Assembly (NCBI RefSeq): GCF_004053875.1
Contig: NZ_SBIP01000001.1
Span: forward strand, 62,001-126,000
DNA: 64,000 bases
Reading direction: 5' to 3'
From: Neorhizobium lilium
GTDB lineage: Bacteria > Pseudomonadota > Alphaproteobacteria > Rhizobiales > Rhizobiaceae
Shown here: in pieces, positions 9,367 to 17,730 of the stretch
How the letters are laid out: each line of letters starts with the position of its first letter
How positions within the stretch are numbered: the stretch's first letter is position 1
Translations under genes and position numbers: made by a program
Notes under the pieces: generated by a model
The model's input: only the letters and a program-made list of their open reading frames with translations
The model's database searches: none
Told to the model about the DNA's origin: nothing

Positions 9367-10485
9367 TTAGCTCAGGCTTTTTCCATAGCGCTCGAAGCTC
9401 GCCGCAAGAGGCGTTGTACTCGCGCCCGGCTGCTGCGGGCGAAGATAGACGCCCTCGCGCACATTCGCCGGCTCCTCGAAGTGGTCCTTGATCCATGGAA
9501 TATATTCGAGGATCGTTGACGCCGGATGCCAGTAGCTGAGATGCACATGCACCTGGCTCATTTCTCCGGCATGCGGCACGACAGGCAGCCGGTTTGCAAG
9601 CGCAAGATCCGCCACCTGGATATATTCGGTAATTCCGCCGAGACGCGTCACATCCGGCTGGACATAGGCCACTGCCCGCGCCTCGATGAATGAGCGGAAG
9701 GCATCCACCGTATAAAGCTGTTCCCCAAGGGCGATGGGTATCGAGGTATTGCGAGCCAGAACCGCATGACTGCCGACATCGTCGTACCAGAGCGGCTCCT
9801 CGAACCAGTAGATGTCGAGATCGCGTGCGCGTTCGCAGAACCTTTGGCATGTCGGAAGGTCCCACTTTCCGTTGCCGTCGATGGCAATACGGACATCCGG
9901 CCCCAGCCGGGCGCGCAGGGCAGCAAGCCTTACGACGTCGGCGTTGGGGTCGTCGTGCCCGACCTTGACCTTGATGCGGGTAAAGCCTTCGTCCTCGACC
10001 GCCCGCGTTGCGCCGGCGATAAGCTCGTCGCGGGAGAAGGACAGCCAGCCGATATCGGTATTATAGGCTTCGAGCTTCTCGGTGCGGGCTCCGCCGAGAT
10101 AGCTCCAGAGTGGAAGGCCAGCCTTCTTGCTCTTCAGATCCCACAGCGCCACATCGACGGCCGCAAGGGCGAGCTGGGTTATGCCTGCCCGTCCGACCCA
10201 TTGCAGGGATGGATAACGCGCCAGCTTCGTCCAGAGACGCGAGATATCCGAGGCATCTTCGTCAATCAGAAGCGGAGCATAGCAATCGCGTATGCAGGCC
10301 GTGATCAGCCGGTCCGAGGCGAGATGAGCATGGGTGCCGGTAAAGCCGTATCCTGTAAGGCCATCATCTGTGGTGATGGCGGCGCCGACGACAGCCCAAT
10401 GGGTGATGCTGTGGGTGGAGTCCGATATGGAATCCGAGGTCAGTGGAAGATGCAGGATGAAGGGTTCGATAGTCTTAATTTTCAC
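9367..10485 (-). CDS. Mandelate racemase/muconate lactonizing enzyme family protein
   Basis: 372-aa enolase-superfamily enzyme, probably an acid-sugar dehydratase. The KxK catalytic motif is in [10 protein letters not shown] (about residue 172); metal ligands are D in [11 protein letters not shown] in [11 protein letters not shown] and E in ALGEQLYT; the barrel-end histidine is in [15 protein letters not shown] at 10485 follows GGGAGGAG by 7 nt. Such enzymes abstract a proton alpha to a carboxylate from an aldonate to give a 2-keto-3-deoxy acid. The partner lyase (8316-9242) and dual-winged-helix regulator (10516-11508) flank it. I cannot assign the stereochemistry of the substrate. Confidence 0.87.
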   Translation of the reverse strand: MKIKTIEPFILHLPLTSDSISDSTHSITHWAVVGAAITTDDGLTGYGFTGTHAHLASDRLITACIRDCYAPLLIDEDASDISRLWTKLARYPSLQWVGRAGITQLALAAVDVALWDLKSKKAGLPLWSYLGGARTEKLEAYNTDIGWLSFSRDELIAGATRAVEDEGFTRIKVKVGHDDPNADVVRLAALRARLGPDVRIAIDGNGKWDLPTCQRFCERARDLDIYWFEEPLWYDDVGSHAVLARNTSIPIALGEQLYTVDAFRSFIEARAVAYVQPDVTRLGGITEYIQVADLALANRLPVVPHAGEMSQVHVHLSYWHPASTILEYIPWIKDHFEEPANVREGVYLRPQQPGASTTPLAASFERYGKSLS

Positions 10486-10515
10486 AGGCGGGCTCCTCCC
10501 TTTGGATGTTTGTGA

Positions 10516-11508
10516 TTAGGATTGCGGCGTCACAAGACGCTCGATGTAAGGCAGATCGCGTGGCGAGATTGTTTCCGCCACTGCCCGAATTCGCAGCATG
10601 GCGCGCTCGCGCGAGACCTGGAGATGTTTGACAAGCGCTTCCCGCGCTTCACCCACATGTCCAGCGGACAGGCGCTCGATCACCGCCAGATGCTCCGGCA
10701 GAAAGGGTTCGGTCTCGAAGAGATGTGCGGCTGCGTGGTACAGGAAGTGGTGCGCAACCAGCAACGCCTGCGGCAGGCTGATTGCCTGCATCAGCGCGTC
10801 GTTTCCGCAATAGCTGAGAAGCTCCACATGCAGCTCCTGCTCCAACGCATCCAACACGCGCGAATCGACCGTCGTGATGGCTGCATTCGCCGCGGCCACA
10901 TTGGTGGCAAGCCTCGGCAGCAGGTCTGCGGGGAGATGAGGAACCGCCTTCTCAAGCGCCAGGGGTTCCAGCACCCAACGCAGTTCATAAAGCTCGTTGA
11001 TATGTTTTGCGGTCAGGCCGGGCGCATACCAACGGCCGCTATCGTCCTTGCGCACAATGCCGCGCTGCTGAAGTCGCCCCATGACGTCCCGGGCGACCGT
11101 GCGACTGACGTCATACGTCTTGGCAAGTGCGGCCTCGTTGATGCGCCAGCTCGCCAGTGACGTCCTGGACACGATCTCGATCTCGACCTGGCGGTAGATG
11201 AGCTCCCAGCTCGGCAAAAACTGGATCTTCTCGCCGATACCGGACGCGATCCCGATTGGCTGCCGAGGTTCTACCGACGAGACCGAGCCCTGGTTAGCCA
11301 CCTCGTAGCCTCTCGCTCCTGCCCTATTGATCAGCCCCGAACGCTCCAGTTCGCCAAGCGCCTGTCGGGCAGGCGCACGGCTGATCCCGAACCGGGTCGC
11401 CAAGCCGGTTTCCGTCAGTCTTGCGCCTGGTTCCATTCGGCCTGTGCGGATTTCCTCCTCCAGGATTTCGAAGGCGCGCTGATAGAGCTTCTGCGCAATG
11501 TTCGCCAT
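10516..11508 (-). CDS. GntR-family regulator with tandem winged helices and FCD domain
   Basis: 330 aa. Residues 1-70 form a GntR winged helix (LTETGLATRFGISRAPARQALGELERSGLI). A second, more divergent winged helix follows at about 98-165 (INEAALAKTYDVSRTVARDVMGRLQQRGIV). The rest is an all-helical FCD ligand-binding domain. Ordinary FCD regulators are ~220-250 aa with one DNA-binding domain, so the duplication explains the length. A related layout is at 20338-21234. It is divergent from the Ldh-family gene and upstream of the dehydratase/lyase pair. A 10-bp palindrome at 11577 is a candidate operator. Confidence 0.85.
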   Translation of the reverse strand: MANIAQKLYQRAFEILEEEIRTGRMEPGARLTETGLATRFGISRAPARQALGELERSGLINRAGARGYEVANQGSVSSVEPRQPIGIASGIGEKIQFLPSWELIYRQVEIEIVSRTSLASWRINEAALAKTYDVSRTVARDVMGRLQQRGIVRKDDSGRWYAPGLTAKHINELYELRWVLEPLALEKAVPHLPADLLPRLATNVAAANAAITTVDSRVLDALEQELHVELLSYCGNDALMQAISLPQALLVAHHFLYHAAAHLFETEPFLPEHLAVIERLSAGHVGEAREALVKHLQVSRERAMLRIRAVAETISPRDLPYIERLVTPQS

Positions 11509-11576
11509 CGGCCTCTGGATCTCGATCTTTCGTACTCACCAAGATCAGGATTGCACTCCTCACGAATGATGTCTAG

Positions 11577-11586
11577 TGTGTACACA
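11577..11586. promoter_or_regulatory. Candidate GntR operator upstream of Ldh-family gene
   Basis: TGTGTACACA is a perfect palindrome 26 bp upstream of the Ldh-family start and 69 bp from the regulator start. Short palindromes with central GTAC or NNN spacing are usual for GntR/FCD proteins. No experimental support is visible. Confidence 0.4.
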
Positions 11587-11611
11587 GTACATTCCTTGGG
11601 AGGAGCCGGGA

Positions 11612-12691
11612 TTGACTCAAGCAGATACAGAACCGAAAGTTTCTCTAAAATCCCTGGAACAGTTCTGCCGCGGGGTACTTGCGGGTTGCGGAGCCGACGA
11701 GGCAACCGCTGCCGCTGCCGCACGTGCAATGATGCACGGGACGCGTTTCGGTGTGGACAGCCATGGCGTTCGCCTGCTTGGGCATTATGTGGAGGCGCTA
11801 GTCGGCGGTCGTATCAACAAGACACCGAAGCTTCACACAATCGGTGGCTTTGGAGCTGCGGAAACCCTGGACGCTGATCACGCGCACGGCGCACTGGCCA
11901 CCTACACGGCAATGGAGCGGGCAGTCGCGATTGCTCGCCAGCTCGGCGTCGCCGCCGTGGCGATCCGCAACAGCTCGCATTTCGGCCCCGCCGGCGCTTA
12001 TGCCCTGGAAGCCGCACGCCAAGGCCTGATCGGCTTTGCCTTCTGCAACTCCGACAGTTTCGTGCGCCTGCATGGCGGCGCATCGCGCTTCCACGGCACG
12101 AACCCGATTGCGGTCGCTGTCCCTGTGGCTGGGCAAGACCCGTGGCTGCTCGACATGGCCACCAGCGCAGTACCATTCAACAGGGTGCTGCTCTACCGCA
12201 GCCTGGGGAATCCGCTCCCCGAATCGGTCGCTTCCGACGCCCAAGGTGTCGATACGACTGACCCCAACGAGACCGAAATGCTGGCGCCGCTCGGCGGAGA
12301 ATTCGGCTTCAAAGGTGCAGGCCTTGCAGGTCTTGCCGAAATCCTCACCGCCGTGGTCACCGGCATGCGTCTCAGCTTCGAGATCGCCCCCATGATGGGG
12401 CCGGATTTTACGAAACCGCGGCAGCTTGGCGCCTTTGTCCTGGCAATACTTCCGGAGGCCTTCGGCGATCGGGCGATGTTCAACGACGGCATGAAACGCT
12501 ACCTCGAAGCTCTCCGGAATTCGCCGGCTCGATCGGACGCGACGGTTATGGCGCCAGGGGATCGGGAATGGCAGATTGCAGCGGACCGGGAGACCTATGG
12601 AGTGCAGCTGGATCCGGCCACATACCGGAGTTTCGAGTTGCTGGCGACGCGTTATGGCGTGCCCCTGCCGACAGCTGCGATCAACTCCTAA
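11612..12691 (+). CDS. Ldh-family oxidoreductase (malate/L-lactate/2,3-diketogulonate reductase type)
   Basis: NAD(P)H-dependent dehydrogenase of the Ldh_2 fold (not classical LDH), 359 aa. The signature FGVDSHGVRLLGHYV carries the catalytic histidine; NSSHFGPAGAYALEA and GTNPIAVAVPV line the active site and cofactor pocket. TTG at 11612 has GGGAGGAG 6 nt upstream; an in-frame GTG at 11576 would place that site inside the gene. Members reduce 2-keto acids to 2-hydroxy acids (malate, sulfolactate, ureidoglycolate, diketogulonate). Among sugar-acid genes a keto-aldonate substrate is likely. Confidence 0.83.
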   Translation: MTQADTEPKVSLKSLEQFCRGVLAGCGADEATAAAAARAMMHGTRFGVDSHGVRLLGHYVEALVGGRINKTPKLHTIGGFGAAETLDADHAHGALATYTAMERAVAIARQLGVAAVAIRNSSHFGPAGAYALEAARQGLIGFAFCNSDSFVRLHGGASRFHGTNPIAVAVPVAGQDPWLLDMATSAVPFNRVLLYRSLGNPLPESVASDAQGVDTTDPNETEMLAPLGGEFGFKGAGLAGLAEILTAVVTGMRLSFEIAPMMGPDFTKPRQLGAFVLAILPEAFGDRAMFNDGMKRYLEALRNSPARSDATVMAPGDREWQIAADRETYGVQLDPATYRSFELLATRYGVPLPTAAINS

Positions 12692-12749
12692 TTGCTACAA
12701 AAGACGGCCGTTGCGAAAAAAGCCTTGCTGCACCTATTGACGGATGCAA

Positions 12750-12764
12750 ATTGGTAAGACAACC
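12750..12764. promoter_or_regulatory. Candidate UxuR/ExuR-like operator
   Basis: ATTGGTAAGACAACC fits the TNGTNNNACNA pattern of FCD-type GntR sites and resembles the ATTGGT half-site known for E. coli UxuR/ExuR. It is ~45 bp upstream of the GntR gene that opens the TRAP/uxu operon. A related ATTGG-N5-CCAAT palindrome precedes the fucose-locus regulator at 32774. Confidence 0.45.
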
Positions 12765-12806
12765 TGACAAGACGCGCCGAGGAGGATCTGGCGCTGGGAG
12801 GATAGC

Positions 12807-13520
12807 ATGTTCATGGCTCTGGAGCCGCGCCGCCTTTACAGGCAGGTCGCGGAGCAGATTCGCGCACTCATCGCATCCGGTGAGCTTCCGGCAGGTGAAC
12901 GCCTGCCGGCCGAACGCGAGCTTGCGGAACGCTTCGGCGTGTCGCGGCCAACGGTGCGGGAAGCCTTGATCGTACTGGAAGTCGAAGGCCGTGTGCAGAT
13001 CCGCATGGGCTCAGGCGTCTATATCAGCGGCAGTTCTCAACCTGCGGCCTCTGTTCTGCCGGATGACGACAGCGATGGACCTTTCGAAATTCTCCAGGCG
13101 CGCTGCATCATCGAGAGCGCCATTGCTGAGGAAGCCGCACGCTGTGCGACGCCTGCGGGCATTGCAAAACTCGACGAGATCCTGCTGCAGATGGAACGGT
13201 CGCTCGACGTTCCATCGAAAACCGTCGCTTGCGACCGCGCCTTTCATACGGCGGTTACCGATATAATCGGCAATGGCGCGCTGAACCGCTTCACAGGCTT
13301 CATATACGACAGCCGCATGTCGCCTTATTTCGAAAAGCTGGCGAGCCATTTCGAAAGCGTCGGCAGTTGGGGTCACGCGCTTTCCGAACACAGGGCCGTT
13401 CGCGACGCAATCGCGGCCAAGGATCCAACCGCTGCCCGCGAGGCAATGCGGCGGCATCTGACGCTGTCACAAAAGAGATTCTCTGAAAGCTTCGGGGAGG
13501 AGCCGGCGAGAGAGGACTGA
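12807..13520 (+). CDS. FadR/GntR-family regulator (FCD), UxuR-like
   Basis: 237 aa. Winged helix at residues 8-75 (LPAERELAERFGVSRPTVREALIVLEVEGRVQIRMGSGVYI) followed by an FCD domain with helical metal-binding pattern (CDRAFHTAVTD, SEHRAVRDAI, MRRHLTLSQKRF). GGGAGG sits 5 nt before ATG. It is very similar in its N-terminal domain to the fucose-locus regulator at 32872. It leads the TRAP transporter and hexonate genes and so probably represses them, relieved by a hexuronate or hexonate. Confidence 0.87.
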   Translation: MFMALEPRRLYRQVAEQIRALIASGELPAGERLPAERELAERFGVSRPTVREALIVLEVEGRVQIRMGSGVYISGSSQPAASVLPDDDSDGPFEILQARCIIESAIAEEAARCATPAGIAKLDEILLQMERSLDVPSKTVACDRAFHTAVTDIIGNGALNRFTGFIYDSRMSPYFEKLASHFESVGSWGHALSEHRAVRDAIAAKDPTAAREAMRRHLTLSQKRFSESFGEEPARED

Positions 13521-13578
13521 CCGCCCATCGCAGATGCGCGGTTCTTGGAAAATTCGAACATCATTTTGGGAGGAATTC

Positions 13579-14553
13579 ATGACGTTCAGATGGAAAATGC
13601 TCTTGGGCGCAGCGGCAGTGACGCTCGCTTCTTCACTCACCGCTCACGCGGAAACGGTTCTGAAATGGGCTCATGTCTATGAGACGTCCGAGCCTTTCCA
13701 CACGGAATCGCTCTGGGCGGCGCAAGAGATCGCCAAGCGCACCAACGGCCGTTACAAGATCGACGTCTATCCTGCATCCCAGCTCGGCAAGGAAGCGGAT
13801 ATTAACCAGGGCCTGAAACTTGGCACGGTCGATATCATCATCTCCGGCTCAAGCTTCGCCGCGCGCGACTACAAGCCGATCGGCGTCACCTACTTCCCTT
13901 ATATCTTCCGCAATCCGGAGCACCTGATCGCCTACACCAAGAGCGATGTCTTCAAGCGGCTGGCCAAGGGCTATGAAGACAAGACGGGCAATATCATTAC
14001 CGCCGTCAGCTATTATGGCACCCGCCAGACCACGTCCAACAAGCCCATCACCAAGTGCTCGGACATGGCCGGCCTGAAAATGCGCGTACCGGACGTCCCG
14101 GCCTATCTTGCCATGCCACGCGCCTGCGGCGCCAACACGACGCCGATCGCGTTCGCCGAAGTCTATCTTGCCTTGCAGAACGGCACAGTGGACGCCCAGG
14201 AAAATCCGCTGACGACGATCGAGGCAAAGAAGTTCTTTGAAGTCCAGAAGAACATCGTTCTGACCGGCCATATCGTCGATCACCTCAACACCATCGTCTC
14301 CAAGAGCCGCTGGGCAAGCCTTTCGGAAGAGGATCGCCAGATCTTCCGGGAAGTCATGCAGGAAGCGGGCGCTCGCACCACGAAGATCATCGAGGAGCGC
14401 GAAAAGGCGCTGGTAGAGGACTTCAAGAAGCGCGGCATCAATGTCGTGGACGTAGACAAGGCCGATTTCGAGAAGACCGTGCTGGAAAAGGTCGCCTTCG
14501 AGGACTTCGGCTACGTCAAGTCCGACTGGGAAGCCATTCGCGCCATCAAGTGA
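13579..14553 (+). CDS. TRAP transporter substrate-binding protein (DctP family)
   Basis: 324-aa periplasmic receptor of a tripartite ATP-independent transporter. Signal peptide MTFRWKMLLGAAAVTLA... ends near TAHA. The carboxylate-clamping arginine is in GLKMRVPDVPAYL, and the family stretch DAQENPLTTIEAKKFFEVQK is present. GGGAGG precedes the ATG at 13579; the longer in-frame ATG at 13534 is unlikely. The ligand must carry a carboxylate, in keeping with uronates or aldonates. A strong hairpin follows the gene. Confidence 0.92.
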   Translation: MTFRWKMLLGAAAVTLASSLTAHAETVLKWAHVYETSEPFHTESLWAAQEIAKRTNGRYKIDVYPASQLGKEADINQGLKLGTVDIIISGSSFAARDYKPIGVTYFPYIFRNPEHLIAYTKSDVFKRLAKGYEDKTGNIITAVSYYGTRQTTSNKPITKCSDMAGLKMRVPDVPAYLAMPRACGANTTPIAFAEVYLALQNGTVDAQENPLTTIEAKKFFEVQKNIVLTGHIVDHLNTIVSKSRWASLSEEDRQIFREVMQEAGARTTKIIEEREKALVEDFKKRGINVVDVDKADFEKTVLEKVAFEDFGYVKSDWEAIRAIK

Positions 14554-14562
14554 GAACCCGCC

Positions 14563-14586
14563 GGCGCGGCTTTGAAGAGCCGCGCC
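14563..14586 (+). promoter_or_regulatory. Hairpin after TRAP receptor gene
   Basis: GGCGCGGCT, 6-nt loop, AGCCGCGCC: a 9-bp GC-rich stem with no T run, between the receptor and the small permease. It is more likely an mRNA stability element than a terminator. Confidence 0.5.
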
Positions 14587-14612
14587 GCCATCCAATCCAG
14601 ACGGGAACGCAC

Positions 14613-15191
14613 ATGTCTCATACCCAGGAAATCCACACACCGGTCACCCCGGAAGAACTGGCGCATACGTTCGAGGACGTGCCGGTCGAGGTCGATCTCA
14701 AAGCCTATGCCATCGAGGACTGGATAACGCTTGCCCTGTTCTGGCTGATGACGGGCTGCGTCTTTCTACAGTTCTTCACCCGCTACGTGCTGAACGACAG
14801 CTATGCCTGGACGGAAGAAATCGCCGTTAACTGCCTGATCGGGGTCGTTTTCCTTGGCGCGGTCATGTGCGTACGTGTCTCGCGCCATATCCAGGTGGAT
14901 GTGCTGTATCACTACCTGCCGGCGCGCCTCACCCGCGTCATGGCGATCGCCGTAGACCTCGTTCGAATAGGCTTCTTCGCCTACGGCTCGTGGCTGATGT
15001 GGCGATACATGGAGATCGTCGCCGACGAGCGAATGGTCACCGTCGATCTGCCGCGCAACATCGTTTTCTACTCGGTGCTTGCCGCCTTCGTCCTCATGTT
15101 ACTGCGCTCCATCCAGGTATTCGTCGCGAATATGCGCCGCGGCTATTCCGTGCTGGAGCGTCCCGAAGAATTCCAGTCGGTGGGAGATTGA
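14613..15191 (+). CDS. TRAP transporter small permease (DctQ family)
   Basis: 192 aa with four membrane segments (WITLALFWLMTGCVFLQFF, IAVNCLIGVVFLGAVMCV, VMAIAVDLVRIGFFAYGS, FYSVLAAFVLMLLRSIQ) after a ~40-residue cytoplasmic N-terminus. ATG at 14613 is preferred over an in-frame ATG at 14550 that overlaps the receptor stop and the hairpin. It pairs with the DctM-type large permease encoded 3 bp downstream. Confidence 0.88.
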   Translation: MSHTQEIHTPVTPEELAHTFEDVPVEVDLKAYAIEDWITLALFWLMTGCVFLQFFTRYVLNDSYAWTEEIAVNCLIGVVFLGAVMCVRVSRHIQVDVLYHYLPARLTRVMAIAVDLVRIGFFAYGSWLMWRYMEIVADERMVTVDLPRNIVFYSVLAAFVLMLLRSIQVFVANMRRGYSVLERPEEFQSVGD

Positions 15192-15194
15192 TCC

Positions 15195-16601
15195 ATGCTG
15201 CTTCTGATCGGCTCATTTCTCGGCCTGATGATCATCGGCCTGCCGGTTGCCATTTCCATGGCAGTCTCCTCGGTTCTCTACATCGTCATATATGACGTCG
15301 CGCCGGACATCATCGTCGCGCAGCGCATGATCGCTGGCGTCGAGAGTTTTCCGCTTCTCGCCGTCCCCTTCTTCATCCTTGCCGGCAATTTGATGAACAT
15401 CGCCGGCGTCACGGGGCGCATCTATTCCTTCGCGGTGGCGCTGGTCGGCTGGATGAAGGGCGGCCTCGCTCAGGTCAACATCATCGGCTCCGTTGTCTTC
15501 TCGGGCATGTCCGGCACGGCGCTGGCGGATGCGGCCGGTATCGGCACGATCGAGATCAAGGCGATGAAGGATCACGGCTATCCGATCGAGGCTGCCGTCG
15601 GCGTTACTGCGGCGTCGGCGACGCTCGGACCGATCTTCCCGCCATCGCTGCCCTTCGTCATCTACGGCATGATGGCCAACGTCTCTATCGGGGCGCTGTT
15701 CATGGCCGGCATCCTGCCCGGCGTCGTCATGACCCTGCTGATGATGATCACCGTTGCCGTTTTCGCATGGGTCAAGCGCTGGGGTTCGGACACACCGTTC
15801 AGCATGAAGATGATCGGCGGCGCCTCGCTGGAAGTGCTTGTCGTGATGATGGTGCCGCTTAGCGTCTACCTGCTGACGCTTGTGGGACTCTCACTCAATG
15901 TGGCGCTGCTGGTCGCGCTTCTGGTGCTGCTCGCATGCGACTGGTACTTCAACTTCTCGGCCGTGATGGCGCTGATGACCCCGGTCATCCTGATCGGCGG
16001 CATGACCATGGGCTGGTTCACGCCCACGGAAGCGGCAGTCGCCGCCGTGCTGTGGTCGCTTTTCCTCGGCCTTGTGCGCTATCGCACGATGACGATGAAG
16101 ACGCTGGCCAAGGCGACCTTCGACACGATCGAGACGACCGCTTCGGTTCTGTTCATCGTGGCGGCGGCCTCAGTCTTTGCCTGGCTGCTGACGGTGAGCC
16201 AGACGGCGCAGCTGCTCTCCGGCGCCATCCTGTCCATAACCGACAGCAAATGGGTGTTCCTCATTCTCGTGAACATACTGATGCTGTTCGTCGGCTGCTT
16301 CCTGGATACGATTGCCGCAATCACTATCCTGGTGCCGATCATCCTGCCGCTCGCACTGCAGTTCCATGTCGATCCGGTGCATTTCGGCCTCATCATGACG
16401 CTGAACCTGATGATCGGTCTTCTTCATCCACCGCTCGGAATGGTTCTCTTCGTGCTGTCGCGCGTCGCCAAGCTGTCGGTCGAGCGGACGACCATGGCCA
16501 TCCTGCCATGGCTGGTGCCGCTTTTCATCGCACTGATCCTGATCACGTTCATTCCGGCCATCACCTTGTGGCTGCCGACCGAAATGGGCCTGATCCGCTG
16601 A
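15195..16601 (+). CDS. TRAP transporter large permease (DctM family)
   Basis: 468 aa with about twelve membrane segments. It has the family motifs GLPVAISMAVSS at the N-terminus, GMSGTALADAAGIGTIEIKAM, LGPIFPPSLPFVIYG and GCFLDTIAAITILVPIILP. It carries the sodium-driven transport path for the substrate delivered by the 13579-14553 receptor. At 468 aa it is slightly longer than the ~425 aa norm, the extra being in a mid-protein membrane region. A terminator-like hairpin follows it inside the operon. Confidence 0.92.
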   Translation: MLLLIGSFLGLMIIGLPVAISMAVSSVLYIVIYDVAPDIIVAQRMIAGVESFPLLAVPFFILAGNLMNIAGVTGRIYSFAVALVGWMKGGLAQVNIIGSVVFSGMSGTALADAAGIGTIEIKAMKDHGYPIEAAVGVTAASATLGPIFPPSLPFVIYGMMANVSIGALFMAGILPGVVMTLLMMITVAVFAWVKRWGSDTPFSMKMIGGASLEVLVVMMVPLSVYLLTLVGLSLNVALLVALLVLLACDWYFNFSAVMALMTPVILIGGMTMGWFTPTEAAVAAVLWSLFLGLVRYRTMTMKTLAKATFDTIETTASVLFIVAAASVFAWLLTVSQTAQLLSGAILSITDSKWVFLILVNILMLFVGCFLDTIAAITILVPIILPLALQFHVDPVHFGLIMTLNLMIGLLHPPLGMVLFVLSRVAKLSVERTTMAILPWLVPLFIALILITFIPAITLWLPTEMGLIR

Positions 16602-16610
16602 CAAACCCCG

Positions 16611-16636
16611 GCCCGCGCCGCGGTGCGCGGGCTTTT
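16611..16636 (+). terminator. Intra-operon terminator/attenuator
   Basis: GCCCGCGC, 6-nt loop, GCGCGGGC, then TTTT. It looks like a rho-independent terminator 9 bp after the TRAP large permease and 24 bp before the dehydrogenase gene. Enzyme genes downstream may therefore be expressed at a lower level, or from their own promoter. Confidence 0.6.
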
Positions 16637-16659
16637 CCTCCCAAAACCGAGACAAAGAC

Positions 16660-17730
16660 ATGCAGACCCGGATCGTCCGCCTTCACGGCAAGCAGGATAT
16701 CAGGATCGAAACCGAAAATGCCCCGGCTCCCGGGCCGGGCGAGGTGCTGCTGCGGATGGCCGTGGGCGGGATCTGCGGCTCCGACCTGCACTACTATCAC
16801 GATGGTGGTTTTGGGCCGGTTCGGGTCCGAGAGCCCATCATCTCCGGGCATGAGGCTTCAGGCTTCGTTGCAGCCCTTGGTGAGGGAGTGGCCTTTCCAC
16901 CCGTCGGAACGCTTGTTGCCGTTAACCCGTCTCAGCCCTGCGGCAAATGCATCTATTGCGCCAAAGGGCAGCCGATCCATTGCCTCGACATGCGCTTCAT
17001 GGGCAGCGCCATGCGGCTGCCGCACGAACAGGGCATGTTCCGCAACCTGCTTCTGGTTCCGGCCAAACAGTGCTTTCCCGTCGCGGAAGGCATATCGCCG
17101 GCGGAAACCGCCTGCGCCGAACCGCTTGCGGTCTGCCTGCATGCGGTCGCACAGGCCGGTGATCTGTCCGGGGCCAAAGTCCTGGTAACCGGCGCCGGCC
17201 CGATCGGGCTCCTGACGATAGCCGCCGCCAGATATGCAGGGGCGTCAGAGGTCGTGGCGACCGATCTTGCGGATGCCGCGCTGGAACGCGCCGCACCCAT
17301 GGGCTCGACATCGACGATCAACGTGGCGCGCGAACCGCAGGCGCTTTCCCTTTATGAGGAAGGGAAAGGCTATTTCGATGTCGTGTTCGACTGCTCGGCC
17401 GCAGCGCCTGCCCTGCGTTCCGCTTTCGCGACAGTGAAACCGCGCGGCACCATCGTGCAGGTGGGCGTCACCGGAGACGTCACGATCCCGCTCAACGCGC
17501 TGGTCGGCAAGGAAATCGTCTGGCGGGGCTCGCAACGCTTCGACCAGGAATTCGCCCAGGCGGTGGATCTCATTTCGCGCAGGGCGATCGATGTCCGGCC
17601 GATCATCTCGCATTCCTTTCCGCTGGAACAGTCTGTCCAGGCCTTCGAACAGGCAGGCGACCGCACAAGCGCCTGCAAGGTTCAGATCGATCTCGGCACC
17701 CAAGCCTCACCTCTGGGAGTGATAGCATGA
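16660..17730 (+). CDS. Zinc-dependent dehydrogenase, L-idonate 5-dehydrogenase-like
   Basis: 356-aa medium-chain dehydrogenase. Catalytic zinc ligands are C in GGICGSDLHYYHDGG, H-E in SGHEASG and E in ACAEPLAV. The four structural-zinc cysteines are in PCGKCIYCAKGQPIHC. The NAD-binding motif is VTGAGPIGLLTI. The GSDLHYYxxGxxGxxxxREP pattern is typical of L-idonate 5-dehydrogenase (L-idonate to 5-ketogluconate). Its stop overlaps the start of uxuA by 4 nt, so it belongs to the hexonate operon. Confidence 0.82.
   Translation: MQTRIVRLHGKQDIRIETENAPAPGPGEVLLRMAVGGICGSDLHYYHDGGFGPVRVREPIISGHEASGFVAALGEGVAFPPVGTLVAVNPSQPCGKCIYCAKGQPIHCLDMRFMGSAMRLPHEQGMFRNLLLVPAKQCFPVAEGISPAETACAEPLAVCLHAVAQAGDLSGAKVLVTGAGPIGLLTIAAARYAGASEVVATDLADAALERAAPMGSTSTINVAREPQALSLYEEGKGYFDVVFDCSAAAPALRSAFATVKPRGTIVQVGVTGDVTIPLNALVGKEIVWRGSQRFDQEFAQAVDLISRRAIDVRPIISHSFPLEQSVQAFEQAGDRTSACKVQIDLGTQASPLGVIA

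Noticed and set aside
15935-17188. 417-codon open frame on the plus strand spanning dctM and the idonate-dehydrogenase-like gene
   Set aside because: Out of frame with both genes and reads through the terminator hairpin between them; no motifs.
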